The notes under the pieces are model-generated. The model ran no database searches and was not told the origin of the DNA. It saw nothing but the letters and a program-made list of their open reading frames with translations. A DNA stretch of 64,000 nucleotides from Planctomycetota bacterium (lineage in GTDB: Bacteria > Planctomycetota > B15-G4). The stretch spans positions 1 to 64,000 of the forward strand of contig JACKHP010000009.1 of NCBI GenBank assembly GCA_020638905.1, written 5' to 3'. Shown here in pieces: positions 52,785 to 61,606 of this stretch (position 1 is the first letter of the stretch; every line of letters begins with the position of its first letter). The position numbers and the translations under genes were made by a program.

Positions 52785-53348
52785 CTAGACGTGGCGCGCG
52801 AGCACGATCCAGAGCACGGGCAGCAGGACGCCCAGCGCCAGAAGCACGCCGCCGCGTCCCTTCAGGCCCTCGCGCCCCGACACGAGGAAGATGCCCGAGA
52901 GCGCCAGGATCGCGAGCACCACCGCGAACGCGTCGGCCACGTACGTCCACGGACCGCGGCCGGTGTTGAGGTGCAGGAAGTTCGCGTCGAAGAGCAGCGT
53001 GCGCTCGGCCACGCGTCGTCGCAGGACCGCGCCGCTCGCGAGGTCGACGTCGAGCTGTCCGCCCTCGACGAACACCTGCAGCGTGCCCGGCTCGGGACGC
53101 CAGGTGTTCTTGACCGGCTCGTCGAGCGCGAGGCGCGCCAGCACGAGCGGCGTGATCGTGTCGGTCGGCGCGGAGACGTCGACCGGCTCGATGCGCGAGG
53201 CGTCGGTCGTGCGCGCGTAGTTCGGATCCCAGTCGCCGCCGTGGTTCACGGCCAGGCCGGACACGGCGTAGACCAGCGTGAGACCGACGGCCAGGAACCC
53301 GAGCTGGCGGTGCAGCCAGCGACAGGTCCTGCGGAAGCCCCCGCTCAC
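52785..53348 (-). CDS. PepSY-associated transmembrane protein
   Basis: 187 residues from GTG at 53348, overlapping the DUF4920 stop as GTGA. An N-terminal helix begins RWLHRQLGFLAVGLTLVYAVSGLAVNHG and a second membrane unit starts LHLNTGRGPWTYVADAFAVVLAILALSGIFL, the pattern of PepSY-associated TM proteins with His at the membrane edges. Between them is a periplasmic domain (FVEGGQLDVDLASGAVLRRRV). Related proteins serve in iron or electron transfer in the inner membrane. Tight coupling with the DUF4920 lipoprotein suggests a shared task. Confidence 0.85.
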   Translation of the reverse strand: MSGGFRRTCRWLHRQLGFLAVGLTLVYAVSGLAVNHGGDWDPNYARTTDASRIEPVDVSAPTDTITPLVLARLALDEPVKNTWRPEPGTLQVFVEGGQLDVDLASGAVLRRRVAERTLLFDANFLHLNTGRGPWTYVADAFAVVLAILALSGIFLVSGREGLKGRGGVLLALGVLLPVLWIVLARHV

Positions 53349-53866
53349 TCGGAGCGCGCCACCTGCTGCACGCCCCTGCCGCTGAGCTGGTAGAGCGTCA
53401 TGCACTCGGTGACCTGCGTCGCGTCGAACGGCCTGCCCTCGGCGGCGGCCTCCTGCGCGCAGACCTTCTTCGTCGTCTCGAGGTCGAGCGGGTTGGCGGT
53501 GAACACGCCCTCGGCCAGCACCGTCTCGCCGACGAGGTCGGGGGGGAAGACCATGTCGCCGTCGTCGACCTTGAAGCGCAGCGTCTGGCCCTCGACGTCG
53601 GAGGCGACGTCGAACCAGCAGCCGCGGTGCTGGCAGACCGCCACCGCGGTGCCGCGCACGCGCACGGTCTTTCCCACGTAGGCGTCCGGCGAGGCGAGCA
53701 GCGTGCTCACCGGGACGGTCGGCGCGTCGGCGAGGGGCGCGCCCCAGGTCCGCGCGACCGGGGACCCGTCGGGTGCGAGCGAGGCGGTCGCGCCGGAGGA
53801 CGCGGGCTGCTGCCCGCAGGCGGCGAGGGCGAGACCGAGGACGGTGCAGAGCAGGCCGGGACGCAT
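53345..53866 (-). CDS. lipoprotein with DUF4920 domain
   Basis: 173 residues. The lipobox is LAAC (Cys17). Residues ~60-125 (GKTVRVRGTAVAVCQHRGCWFDV, LRFKVDDGDMVFPPDLVGETVLAEGV) match the DUF4920 beta-barrel-like domain, including the paired Cys in CQHRGC. The tail contains KVCAQEAAAEG and TECMTLYQLSGRG. It probably sits on the outer face of a membrane. The function of the domain is not established; Cys pair and PepSY partner suggest metal or redox handling, which is inference. Confidence 0.85.
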   Translation of the reverse strand: MRPGLLCTVLGLALAACGQQPASSGATASLAPDGSPVARTWGAPLADAPTVPVSTLLASPDAYVGKTVRVRGTAVAVCQHRGCWFDVASDVEGQTLRFKVDDGDMVFPPDLVGETVLAEGVFTANPLDLETTKKVCAQEAAAEGRPFDATQVTECMTLYQLSGRGVQQVARSE

Positions 53867-54037
53867 GGCGCGTCTCCCGAAGGGGGGCGGGATCGGATCG
53901 TCGAGCGTATCACATGATGGGTGTGTCGCATGATGACGATCAGGCGGTCGAATCGTGGCTTTCGACGGATTCCGGCTGCGGGTGGCAGGTCTCGCCGCGG
54001 AGGGCAGGATCCCCTCCGGGACGGGGTGCGGGCGGCT

Positions 54038-56326
54038 TCAGTCCTCGCCGACGAGGAAGACCGCGGGGGCGGCCGCGAGCCGCGCGCGCAGGGCCGGGTC
54101 GAGCAGGTACAGGCCGCGCAGCGAGACCGTCTCGGCCGAGACGCGGCACAGGGCGTCGACGATCTCGGGGGTGGCGGTGCGGACCGAGTCGAGCCGCAGC
54201 CGCGCCGCGCGCGCCGGTGCGAGCGCCGCCACCTGGTCGGGCTCGAGTTCCTCGACGCCGGCGAGCGAGAGCGTCCCCCCGCGGAACGCTCCGAGCGCGC
54301 GCGCCAGCGCGACGTCGATGCGTCGCGGACCGTCGAGTGCGAGGCCGCGTCGCGCACTCGTGCGCGTCGGTTGCGCGAGCGCGAGCGCCACGTCGGGCGG
54401 GATGTCGAACATGCCGTTCAGCACCAGCAGACCTTGGTACGACGCGAGCGTGCGCGCGCTCGCCACGTCGAGCACGCGCAGGCCGCCGAGCGAGAGACGC
54501 GCGCCGCCGAAGTCCGCGAGCGCGGCGGCGGCCTCGGCGTCGAGCGTCGCGACGCCGTCGAGGAACAACTCGACCTCGGGGCGTCCCGTGCCGAAGGTCG
54601 CCAGCGTGCGCGCGAGCGGGACGTCGAGCGAGAGCAGGCCGGGGAGCGCGAGGCGCAGACCGTCGAAGCGCGCCAGCGTCGAGGCCTCGGCCGGCGTGAG
54701 CGCCTCGACGCCCGGCAGCGCGAGCAGCGCGCGCGACGGATCGTCCACCGCGAGGGCCTGGTCGTGCAGCGCGGCGTCGACGAGCGGACGGTCGAGACGC
54801 GGATCGAGTCCGAGCAGGAACGCCGGCGACGTGCGCGCCACGGCGCGCGCCGAGATGCGCTCGAAGTCGGCCAGCGCGCGCTCGACCGTGCTGGGCGGAT
54901 GCACCTCGAAGCCCGGCGGCGGTCCGCGCAGCGCGGGGTCGACCTCGTCGCCCGTGAGCGAGCGCAGGAACGCGAGCAGGCCGCGCGTCTCGTCGGCGCT
55001 CAGCGCGAGAGGCATGAGGATCGACTCTTCTTGTCGCGGCGCAGCGTGTTGGCCGCGGTGCGCGCGGTTGCCCTGGTCCATGCGCGAGTAGTGCTCGACC
55101 ACGGCCTCGAGCGTGGGCAGTTGTCCGCGGTGCATGTACGGCGCGGTGCGCGCCACGTTGCGCAACGAAGGCGTCTTGAACGCGCCGTACAACTCGTGGG
55201 CGGGCACCAGCGGGTCGACCTTGTCGTGTCCCGCGGCGGGGTCGTCGCTGAAGGCGCCGCCGCCGCCGAACGGGTTGGTGCGCAGGCTGCGGAACGCGCC
55301 GGCGCGTCCCACCACGAGGGCTTCCTCGTCGGTGTCGAGGTGCAGGCGCACGTCGTGGAACTCGAGGTCGCTCAGCGTGGGGCCGCCGTGGCAGACCGAG
55401 CAGCGTCCGCGTCCCACGAACAGGCGCAGGCCGGCGACGGCGTCGGCGTCGAGCGCGGCGAGGTCGGACGGGTCGCCCGTGCGCAGGCCGCGCACGAAGC
55501 GGTCGAGGGGCGACTCGCCGGGACGGATCTGCCGCTCGTAGGCCTCGAACGCCTTGCCGACGTTCGCGAACACGCGGTCGATCGCGGCGCGGTCGTCGTC
55601 GTGCATGCCGCGCCAGGCCACGTCGAGCGGGTCGTCGGGCGCGTCGGGCACGGGACGCGCGCGCGCCGGGAAGCGCGCCCCGTCGTCGAGCGGTGGGAGC
55701 GCGCCGAAGACGTCCACGTACGCGCGGCGCAGCGCGGGGTCGTCGTGGACGACGTGCGCCACGAGCAGCCGGTCGGCGCCGTGCTCCTTGGGGTTCTCGA
55801 GCGGGAAGAGCGCCTGGTTCCAGAGCGCGTCGGAGCGGCCGTCCCAGAAGAACCAGCGCTGCTGCGCGACGTCGAGCAGCGTCGGCGCCGAGAAGTCGGC
55901 GATGTCGACGCCGCGCGCGCGGCCGCGTCCGTCGGACCAGCCCTGATCGGGCGCGTGGCACGAGGCGCATGCCACGCGACCGTCGGCGGACAGCCGCGCG
56001 TCGAAGAACAGCGCCTGCCCGAGCCGCGCCGCGCGCGGGTCGTCGGCGTACGCGTTCGTGGGATCGGCCGGCGGGGGCGGCAAGGGCGACATGCGCAGGA
56101 TGCTGCGCAACTCGTCCGGCGTGAAGTCGGCGGCGTCGGCGGCGGGGATCGTGGGTGCCGCGGGCGTCGTGGGTGCGGCCTGCGACGTGACGTCACGCGC
56201 GGGAGTCTCGCAGCCGCCCGCGAGCGCCAGCACGAGCGCGCCGCACGCGACGCCCGCGATCCCCGCGACGGACGTCGCCCGCGCGCGGCTCTCGCGAAAG
56301 GGACGGATGCGCGGCGCGGACGACAT
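54038..56326 (-). CDS. MauG-type di-haem peroxidase fused to a leucine-rich tail
   Basis: 762 residues. The signal part ends in GGC (Cys39), possibly a lipoprotein although the lipobox is weak. Two haem c motifs, CASCH (120-124) and CSVCH (309-313), define the bacterial di-haem cytochrome c peroxidase/MauG family. AFKTPSLRNVARTAPYMHRGQLPTLEAVVEHY is a typical distal segment. From ~485 to the end are short Leu-rich repeats, for example FDGLRLALPGLLSLDVPLARTLATF and FGGARLSLGGLRVLDVASARTLASY. The first half handles peroxide or oxidises a partner; the tail likely binds that partner. Confidence 0.87.
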   Translation of the reverse strand: MSSAPRIRPFRESRARATSVAGIAGVACGALVLALAGGCETPARDVTSQAAPTTPAAPTIPAADAADFTPDELRSILRMSPLPPPPADPTNAYADDPRAARLGQALFFDARLSADGRVACASCHAPDQGWSDGRGRARGVDIADFSAPTLLDVAQQRWFFWDGRSDALWNQALFPLENPKEHGADRLLVAHVVHDDPALRRAYVDVFGALPPLDDGARFPARARPVPDAPDDPLDVAWRGMHDDDRAAIDRVFANVGKAFEAYERQIRPGESPLDRFVRGLRTGDPSDLAALDADAVAGLRLFVGRGRCSVCHGGPTLSDLEFHDVRLHLDTDEEALVVGRAGAFRSLRTNPFGGGGAFSDDPAAGHDKVDPLVPAHELYGAFKTPSLRNVARTAPYMHRGQLPTLEAVVEHYSRMDQGNRAHRGQHAAPRQEESILMPLALSADETRGLLAFLRSLTGDEVDPALRGPPPGFEVHPPSTVERALADFERISARAVARTSPAFLLGLDPRLDRPLVDAALHDQALAVDDPSRALLALPGVEALTPAEASTLARFDGLRLALPGLLSLDVPLARTLATFGTGRPEVELFLDGVATLDAEAAAALADFGGARLSLGGLRVLDVASARTLASYQGLLVLNGMFDIPPDVALALAQPTRTSARRGLALDGPRRIDVALARALGAFRGGTLSLAGVEELEPDQVAALAPARAARLRLDSVRTATPEIVDALCRVSAETVSLRGLYLLDPALRARLAAAPAVFLVGED

Positions 56327-56418
56327 GCCGCCGATCGTGTCCCACGCCTCCCCGCGCTGTCCACGGAAACCGCGCGACAGGACGCTCCCGTCGCGCGCCG
56401 GGAGACTACCATGGACGC

Positions 56419-57243
56419 ATGGCCCACCCCTGCCTGCCCTCGACCCAGGGACGCTCGTTGCGCGATCGACGCGCCGGCGGATTCCGCGTGCTCGAGGTGC
56501 GGCACGGCGCGGGGGTCGAGCTGGCGCCGCACAGCCACGTCCACACGAGCCTGTGCTGCGTGCTCGACGGCGGCTTCGACGAGTGGATGGAAGGCGTCCG
56601 CTTCCGGGCCGGCCCGGACTGCCTGCTCGTCGAGCCCGCGGGGTTGTCGCACCGCAGCGTGTTCGGCGGACGACCCACGCAGAGCCTCATCATCGAGGTC
56701 GAGGACGAGGACCTCGGAGCGCGGCTGCTCGAGGCCGGCACGCCCCTGCGCGAGCCGGGACTCTGGCGCGGTCCCGAGGTGGCGACCACCGGCCGACGAC
56801 TCGTCCACGAGCTGCGCTGCGACGATCGCGCGTCGCCGCTCGCCGTCGAAGGCATCGCGCTCGAACTGCTCGCATCGGCGTTGCGTCTCGACGAGCGCGT
56901 GCGCGGCGGTTCGCCGCCTCCCTGGCTCGAGGCCGTCGCCACCCGGCTGCGTGAGAGTCCGCTCGAGGCGCACGACCACGCCGAGCTTGCGCACGCTGCC
57001 GGCGTCCACCCGGCACACCTCGCGCGCACCTTCCGGCGGTACTACGGAGAGAGTCTCGGAGAGCACCTGCGACGCCTGCGGCTGGCGTGGTGCGCCGACC
57101 GGCTGCTGCGCAGCGACGTCTCGGTCGCCACGCTCGCGGTGCGCGCCGGGTTCTGCGACCAGTCGCATCTCGCGCGGCACTTCCGGCGTGCGTTCGGTTG
57201 TGCGCCAGGCGCCTGGCGCCGCCGCCACCGCAAGGCCCGCTGA
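56419..57243 (+). CDS. AraC family transcriptional regulator
   Basis: 274 residues. N-terminal cupin-like sensing part (VELAPHSHVHTSLCCVLDGGFDEWM) and a C-terminal AraC DNA-binding part with two helix-turn-helix units: HAELAHAAGVHPAHLARTFRRYYGESLGEHLRRLRL and VATLAVRAGFCDQSHLARHFRRAFGCAPGAWRR. It is divergent to the di-haem peroxidase gene with 92 nt between starts, so it may control that gene; the inducer is unknown. Confidence 0.9.
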   Translation: MAHPCLPSTQGRSLRDRRAGGFRVLEVRHGAGVELAPHSHVHTSLCCVLDGGFDEWMEGVRFRAGPDCLLVEPAGLSHRSVFGGRPTQSLIIEVEDEDLGARLLEAGTPLREPGLWRGPEVATTGRRLVHELRCDDRASPLAVEGIALELLASALRLDERVRGGSPPPWLEAVATRLRESPLEAHDHAELAHAAGVHPAHLARTFRRYYGESLGEHLRRLRLAWCADRLLRSDVSVATLAVRAGFCDQSHLARHFRRAFGCAPGAWRRRHRKAR

Positions 57244-57981
57244 CCGAGGCTCGTGGCGTCCTCCGGGATGTTCGTATCGTCCAAGACAGGCTGCATCGCG
57301 TCGGGCAGCATCTGACGCGAGACGTGCAGGCACGTCGATCCGGAGCGGCGCTTCCTTGCCGACCCGGGGGGATCGTCCCTCGCGCGCCGGGCGTCGTCGT
57401 CACGACGCGCGGGGGGCTTTGGCGGTGACGCTCGGACGCTTGCAGCGGAGTCCTGGCACAGCGTGGGCGGCTTCGCGGCGGGACGTCCAGGCGTCCGCCG
57501 TCTGCATGCATCAGGGCTGCAGGAGCGTGGTCGCGCTCGGTCCGGTCGGGTCGTACGCCCCGTCGCGCGACGCGAGAGAGGCCTGACCGTACACACCGAG
57601 TCCCTCCACACCCGGGGCCAGGGGCGGGGACCTGGACGAGCAGTGCCGAGGTCTTCCGAGGGCTGCGGGACGACCTGTACCGGCGGGAAGGTCGGCGGCA
57701 GGTCCCGCCTCGGCGAGATCAGTCGCCGCTGCGAGCCGAGGCGCGAGCAGCGCGAAGACCGTGTCGTCCGGCTCGCCGTCGAAGTCGAGGAGGAGATCGT
57801 CGGACCCCATCGACAACCCGCGCCATGCCCGGGACGTGCGCTCGCAGCCACCTGCGTTGCGTCTTCGCGTCGCCGATCAACTCGCGCCAGCTCTGCCCCC
57901 AAGGACGGATGGCGCGGCGACGCACCTCGGTCGGATGCTGCGGCATGACGCATCGCATCCCGTGCCGAGGAGGGTCGAGCC
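57244..57981. other. 738-nt region without a supported gene
   Basis: Two minus-strand frames were weighed: one from about 57946 (MPQHPTEVRRRAIRPWGQSW, vaguely helix-turn-helix-like) and one from about 57810 (MGSDDLLLDFDGEPDDTVFA). Each looks protein-like only in its first ~40 residues and then becomes Arg/Pro-rich. They may be remains of a frameshifted small gene. A good ribosome site, GAGGAGGG, ends the region just before the start at 57982. Confidence 0.45.
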
Positions 57982-59493
57982 ATGTCGTCCCGTTCGTCGA
58001 TCGTGCTGCCGACAGTCGTCGGCGTGGCGCTGCTCGCCGCGGACCTCGCGGCGCAGATCGTGTTCCGTCCGCCGGAGAGCGTGTCGAGCGTGGCGTCGGA
58101 GGGCCCGCCGATGACCGAGCTCGTCCCGGCCGACCTCGACGGAGACGGCGTGCTCGATCTCGTCCTCACCGACGGCCCGTTCCTGGGCTGGTTCCTGACG
58201 ACGCACCTCGGCCTCGGCGACGGGACGTTCCAGACCTTCGTGCAGGCGCCGCTGCCGGGACTGCAGGCGCGCGCCGCGGCCGATGTCGACGGCGACGGTT
58301 TCGACGAGGTCTTCGCCGACGACGGGACGCAGCTCTGGATGTACGCCGGGAACGGCGACGGCACCCTGGGTACGCCCACGCCGATCTCCGGCGTCTCTGC
58401 GCGCAAGCTCCTCACCGCCGACCTGAATGGCGACGGCCTCGTCGACCTCGTCTCGAGCGGCGGCCAGGCCGATCTCGAGATCGAGGTGCTGCTCGGCGAC
58501 GGCGCGCTCGGGTTCGACACGTGGTTCACCTACCCGAAGAGCCTCTTCGACCCGGCGCAGTGCGTCCTCTCCGATCTCGACGGCGACGGACGGCTCGACC
58601 TCGTGCACACGGCCTCGGTGGCCGCGCTGCAGGTGTTCTTCGGCGTCGACGGCGGACCCGTGCCGCCGACGCGCGTCGAACTGGGCGGCGGACTGGCCTT
58701 CACCGTCGACCTCGACGTGGCCGACGCCGACGCGGACGGCGATCCCGACCTGATCCAGACGAACTCGCTGCAGGTCGTGATCCTGCTCAACGCCGGCGAC
58801 GGGACGTTCCCGACGAACGTCGTGCTCACGCCAGCGACCGGACTGCGCGCGCTGCTGCCGGCCGACCTCGACGGCGACGGCAAGGTCGACCTGGCACTGG
58901 CCACGAGCGCCGGCGAGCTGCTCGTCCAGCGCGGATACGGCGGCGGGCTCTTCGGCGCCCCGCTGCACGTGAGCCACCTCCCGAGCGGCGACGACCTGTT
59001 CGCGCACGACGTCGACGGCGACGGACGTCCCGACGTGTTGCTCTCGACCTCGGAGATCGTCGACGACCAGGGCAACGCGTCGAACGAGGTGCGACTGCTG
59101 CGCAACCACACCTACGCGAGCGACGCGCCGTTCGTCGACCTCGGGCACGCGCTGCCGGGCGAGCAGGGCTGGCCGATCCTGCTCGCCGGCGGTGACATGC
59201 AGCCGGGCGGGACGTGGTCGCTCGAGCTGCGCAACGCGCGGCCGCTCGGCGCGGCCGTGCTCGTGGCCGGCCTCGATCTCGTGCTCGCGCCGTTCAAGGG
59301 CGGCACGCTCGTCCCGTCGCCCGAGCTGATCGTCTTCGGGCTGCCGATCGACGCTGCAGGCGACCTGTTCGCCGGGGGTGCGTGGGCCGGCGGTGCCTCG
59401 GGCGCGACGTTCGCGGTGCAGTGGTGGATCGCCGACGACGGCGCCGCGCAGGGCTGGGCCGCGAGCACGGGCGTGGCGGTCACGCTGCCGTAG
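57982..59493 (+). CDS. exported FG-GAP/VCBS protein with PFKGG C-terminal module
   Basis: 503 residues. Signal peptide MSSRSSIVLPTVVGVALLAADLAAQ. Repeats of the VCBS type run through residue ~370: LVPADLDGDGVLDLVLTDG, AAADVDGDGFDEVFADDG, LLTADLNGDGLVDLVSSGG, VLSDLDGDGRLDLVHTA and others. The last ~120 residues hold APFKGGTLVPSPELIVFGLP and QWWIADDGAAQGWAAST, the shared module. Surface-exposed calcium-binding propeller is the likely form. It is not closely similar to the two tandem pairs. Converges on the carboxypeptidase gene with 17 nt between stops. Confidence 0.87.
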   Translation: MSSRSSIVLPTVVGVALLAADLAAQIVFRPPESVSSVASEGPPMTELVPADLDGDGVLDLVLTDGPFLGWFLTTHLGLGDGTFQTFVQAPLPGLQARAAADVDGDGFDEVFADDGTQLWMYAGNGDGTLGTPTPISGVSARKLLTADLNGDGLVDLVSSGGQADLEIEVLLGDGALGFDTWFTYPKSLFDPAQCVLSDLDGDGRLDLVHTASVAALQVFFGVDGGPVPPTRVELGGGLAFTVDLDVADADADGDPDLIQTNSLQVVILLNAGDGTFPTNVVLTPATGLRALLPADLDGDGKVDLALATSAGELLVQRGYGGGLFGAPLHVSHLPSGDDLFAHDVDGDGRPDVLLSTSEIVDDQGNASNEVRLLRNHTYASDAPFVDLGHALPGEQGWPILLAGGDMQPGGTWSLELRNARPLGAAVLVAGLDLVLAPFKGGTLVPSPELIVFGLPIDAAGDLFAGGAWAGGASGATFAVQWWIADDGAAQGWAASTGVAVTLP

Positions 59494-59510
59494 GGTCCGT
59501 CCCTGTCGCG

Positions 59511-61241
59511 TCAGGGCGTCGTCGCGCGCAGTCCGTTGCTGGCGGCGAAGCCGGCGGGGCCCGCGGCGTCGACGACCCAGAGTTGCGCGTAGACCGAAGC
59601 GCCGGACGGCAGTCCGGGCGGCATCACGAACGGGATCGTGAGCGCGCCGCCGGCGTCGACGGGCAGTCCGAAGAGCACGAGGTCGGGCGACGGGACGAGC
59701 GTGCCGCCCTTGAACGGCGCGCCGAACTGCGCCACGCCGAGCACGAGGTGCGCGACGCTCGAGGCGCGGGCGTCGGTGAGCACGAAGGCGTTCGCCGAAC
59801 CGCCGGAGAGCGGCCCCGCGCCGGCGAGCGCGGGCGTGGTGCCGCCGAGCCCCGCGAGCGCGCCGCCCAGGTCGACGTACCCCGTCGGGACGAGCGCGGT
59901 GTCGCGCCGTGTCGCAGGGCCCGCGCCGACGACGACGTTGCTCTCGACCACCGTCGCGTAGCCGACGGCGGAGATCTCGATCGCGTACGTCCCCGGCAGC
60001 AGCAGCCGGTGCCAGTCGCCGACGTCGGGGTCGGCGTACGTGAGGTGCGTGTTGCCGAGCACGCGCACCGTGGCGGCCACCGGCTGACCGTCGACGGCGT
60101 CGGTCGCGAGACCGCGCGCACCCTCGAGGCAGCGCGCCATGTAGGCGAGCATGGCGTCGCGATTGTCGTCCCACAGGCCTGGCAGCGCCGAGGCCGACGG
60201 CCAGTACGTGTCGGAGAGCTCGATGGTCAGGTCGGTGCAGCCCTGCCAGACGTAGTTCCAGTCCTGCATGCCGCCGTAGACCGTGTACCACGCCACGCCG
60301 TTCGTGATGCCGTTCGCGAAGTACGGGCTGGCCGACATGGGCGGGTTGAGCGACGCGTAGGTGAGCGACTGCGAGGCGATCAGCGCGTCGTCGGGCGTGG
60401 CCGAGTACGACGCGAACGGGTTCGGGTCGGAGTCGTACGGGTAGTTCACCACGAGCGACCCGGTGTGGAAGTTGGCCGACAGCACGGGAGAGTGCGTGAA
60501 GCCGAACTCCATCAGCGCCTGCGTCTCGGGTTCGCGTCCGGCGGTCGTGTTCAGCGGGTCGGTGACGCGGTCGGGGAAGTCGCGGTTGAGGTCGACGCCG
60601 TGGGCGTTGTAGCGCGTCTGCGCCACGTACCCGTCGGGGTTCATGAGCGGCATGATCCACAGCTCGCACTCGTCGACGAGCTGTGTCACGTCGGGATCGC
60701 TGCCGTACGACTCGAGCAGCAGGTGCGCGAGGTCGAGGCACGTGACCATGCCGACGGGTTCGTTGCCGTGGATCGTCGAGACGAAGCGGAACTCGGGCTC
60801 GTCCTGTTCGAGGTCGGGATCGTCGCTGATGCGCAGCATCCACAGGTGGCGACCCTGCACCGAGCGTCCGGCGTCGACGAGGCGGCACAGGTCGGGATGC
60901 GCCGCGGCCAGCGCCGCGAGCTCGTTCGAGAGGTCGGTGTACGTCGGGTAGCCGGCCAGCGCGTCGGGCGTCCCGCCGGGTCGGGGGAGCGCGATCACGC
61001 TGCGTCCGTCGGCGGTGAGCTCGGCGGCCTCGTCCGGGGTGACCCATGCGGTCACGACGTCGCCGTGCACCGAAGCCACGTCGATGCCGCGCTGCACGAG
61101 GTCGACGAGCGTGGCGCGGTCGACGTCCGCGAGGCGCACGAGCACGCGACCGTCCGGCGGGGGAGCCTCGTCGCGCGCGGTGGCGGGGGACACGAGCGTC
61201 GCGAAGAGCGCGGCGGCGGGAAGGATGCGCGCGAACGGCAT
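59511..61241 (-). CDS. exported M14 zinc carboxypeptidase with PFKGG C-terminal module
   Basis: 576 residues. Signal peptide to about residue 22; GGAGG 6 nt before ATG. The M14 zinc ligands are His158 and Glu161 (STIHGNEPVGM) and His259 (ANFHTGS), with the catalytic Glu341 in LTIELSDTYWP and the LNRDFPD substrate loop near 218-224. A carboxypeptidase-regulatory-like beta domain follows (~385-460, HRLLLPGTYAIEISAVGYATVV), then the shared module (GAPFKGGTLVPSPDLVLFGLP, YAQLWVVDAAG, ASNGLRATTP). It would trim C-terminal residues from peptides outside the cell or at the surface. Confidence 0.92.
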   Translation of the reverse strand: MPFARILPAAALFATLVSPATARDEAPPPDGRVLVRLADVDRATLVDLVQRGIDVASVHGDVVTAWVTPDEAAELTADGRSVIALPRPGGTPDALAGYPTYTDLSNELAALAAAHPDLCRLVDAGRSVQGRHLWMLRISDDPDLEQDEPEFRFVSTIHGNEPVGMVTCLDLAHLLLESYGSDPDVTQLVDECELWIMPLMNPDGYVAQTRYNAHGVDLNRDFPDRVTDPLNTTAGREPETQALMEFGFTHSPVLSANFHTGSLVVNYPYDSDPNPFASYSATPDDALIASQSLTYASLNPPMSASPYFANGITNGVAWYTVYGGMQDWNYVWQGCTDLTIELSDTYWPSASALPGLWDDNRDAMLAYMARCLEGARGLATDAVDGQPVAATVRVLGNTHLTYADPDVGDWHRLLLPGTYAIEISAVGYATVVESNVVVGAGPATRRDTALVPTGYVDLGGALAGLGGTTPALAGAGPLSGGSANAFVLTDARASSVAHLVLGVAQFGAPFKGGTLVPSPDLVLFGLPVDAGGALTIPFVMPPGLPSGASVYAQLWVVDAAGPAGFAASNGLRATTP

Positions 61242-61606
61242 GGCCGGCCTCCGGGGGGAGGCCGCAGCATACCGTGACGTCATGAGAGCGGGCGCCGCCG
61301 GTCGCCTTCGGGCCGGTCGGACGACTGCGCGCGGACCCTCGGCCGGCTCCGAGGCACGGGCCCGCGCCAGCGCCAGACCGGGCAGGTTTTGTGCAATACA
61401 TCAACGAAAAGGCATAGCATCTTTCCAATTGCCCATCTGGTGGTTTGTCCAGGATGGGTGATGATCGGAGCGTCGTGCCTGCCTTCACGCGCACTTCGGG
61501 GTGCGCGCCATTCGGGCACGGTCGTGCGGCAGGGCCCGTCGCATCACCGTGCCCCGGGGCCACAAGGCCTCGTCTCCTCCAAGGGCCCATCGAAAGGTCG
61601 GAATCG
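61242..61606. promoter_or_regulatory. 365-nt divergent control region
   Basis: Between the carboxypeptidase and haem peroxidase starts. Positions about 61388-61445 are the most AT-rich stretch in this part (TTTTGTGCAATACATCAACG onward), a likely promoter site for one or both genes. No exact boxes can be assigned. Confidence 0.4.

Noticed and set aside
53921..57586. Very long plus-strand frame over the di-haem peroxidase gene
   Set aside because: Arg/Ala/Glu-rich translation with no motif, antisense to a gene with clear haem sites.
57511..57958. Two small minus-strand frames beginning MPQHPTEV and MGSDDLLL
   Set aside because: Both degrade into low-complexity sequence after ~40 residues and have no good ribosome site; noted only as possible gene remains.
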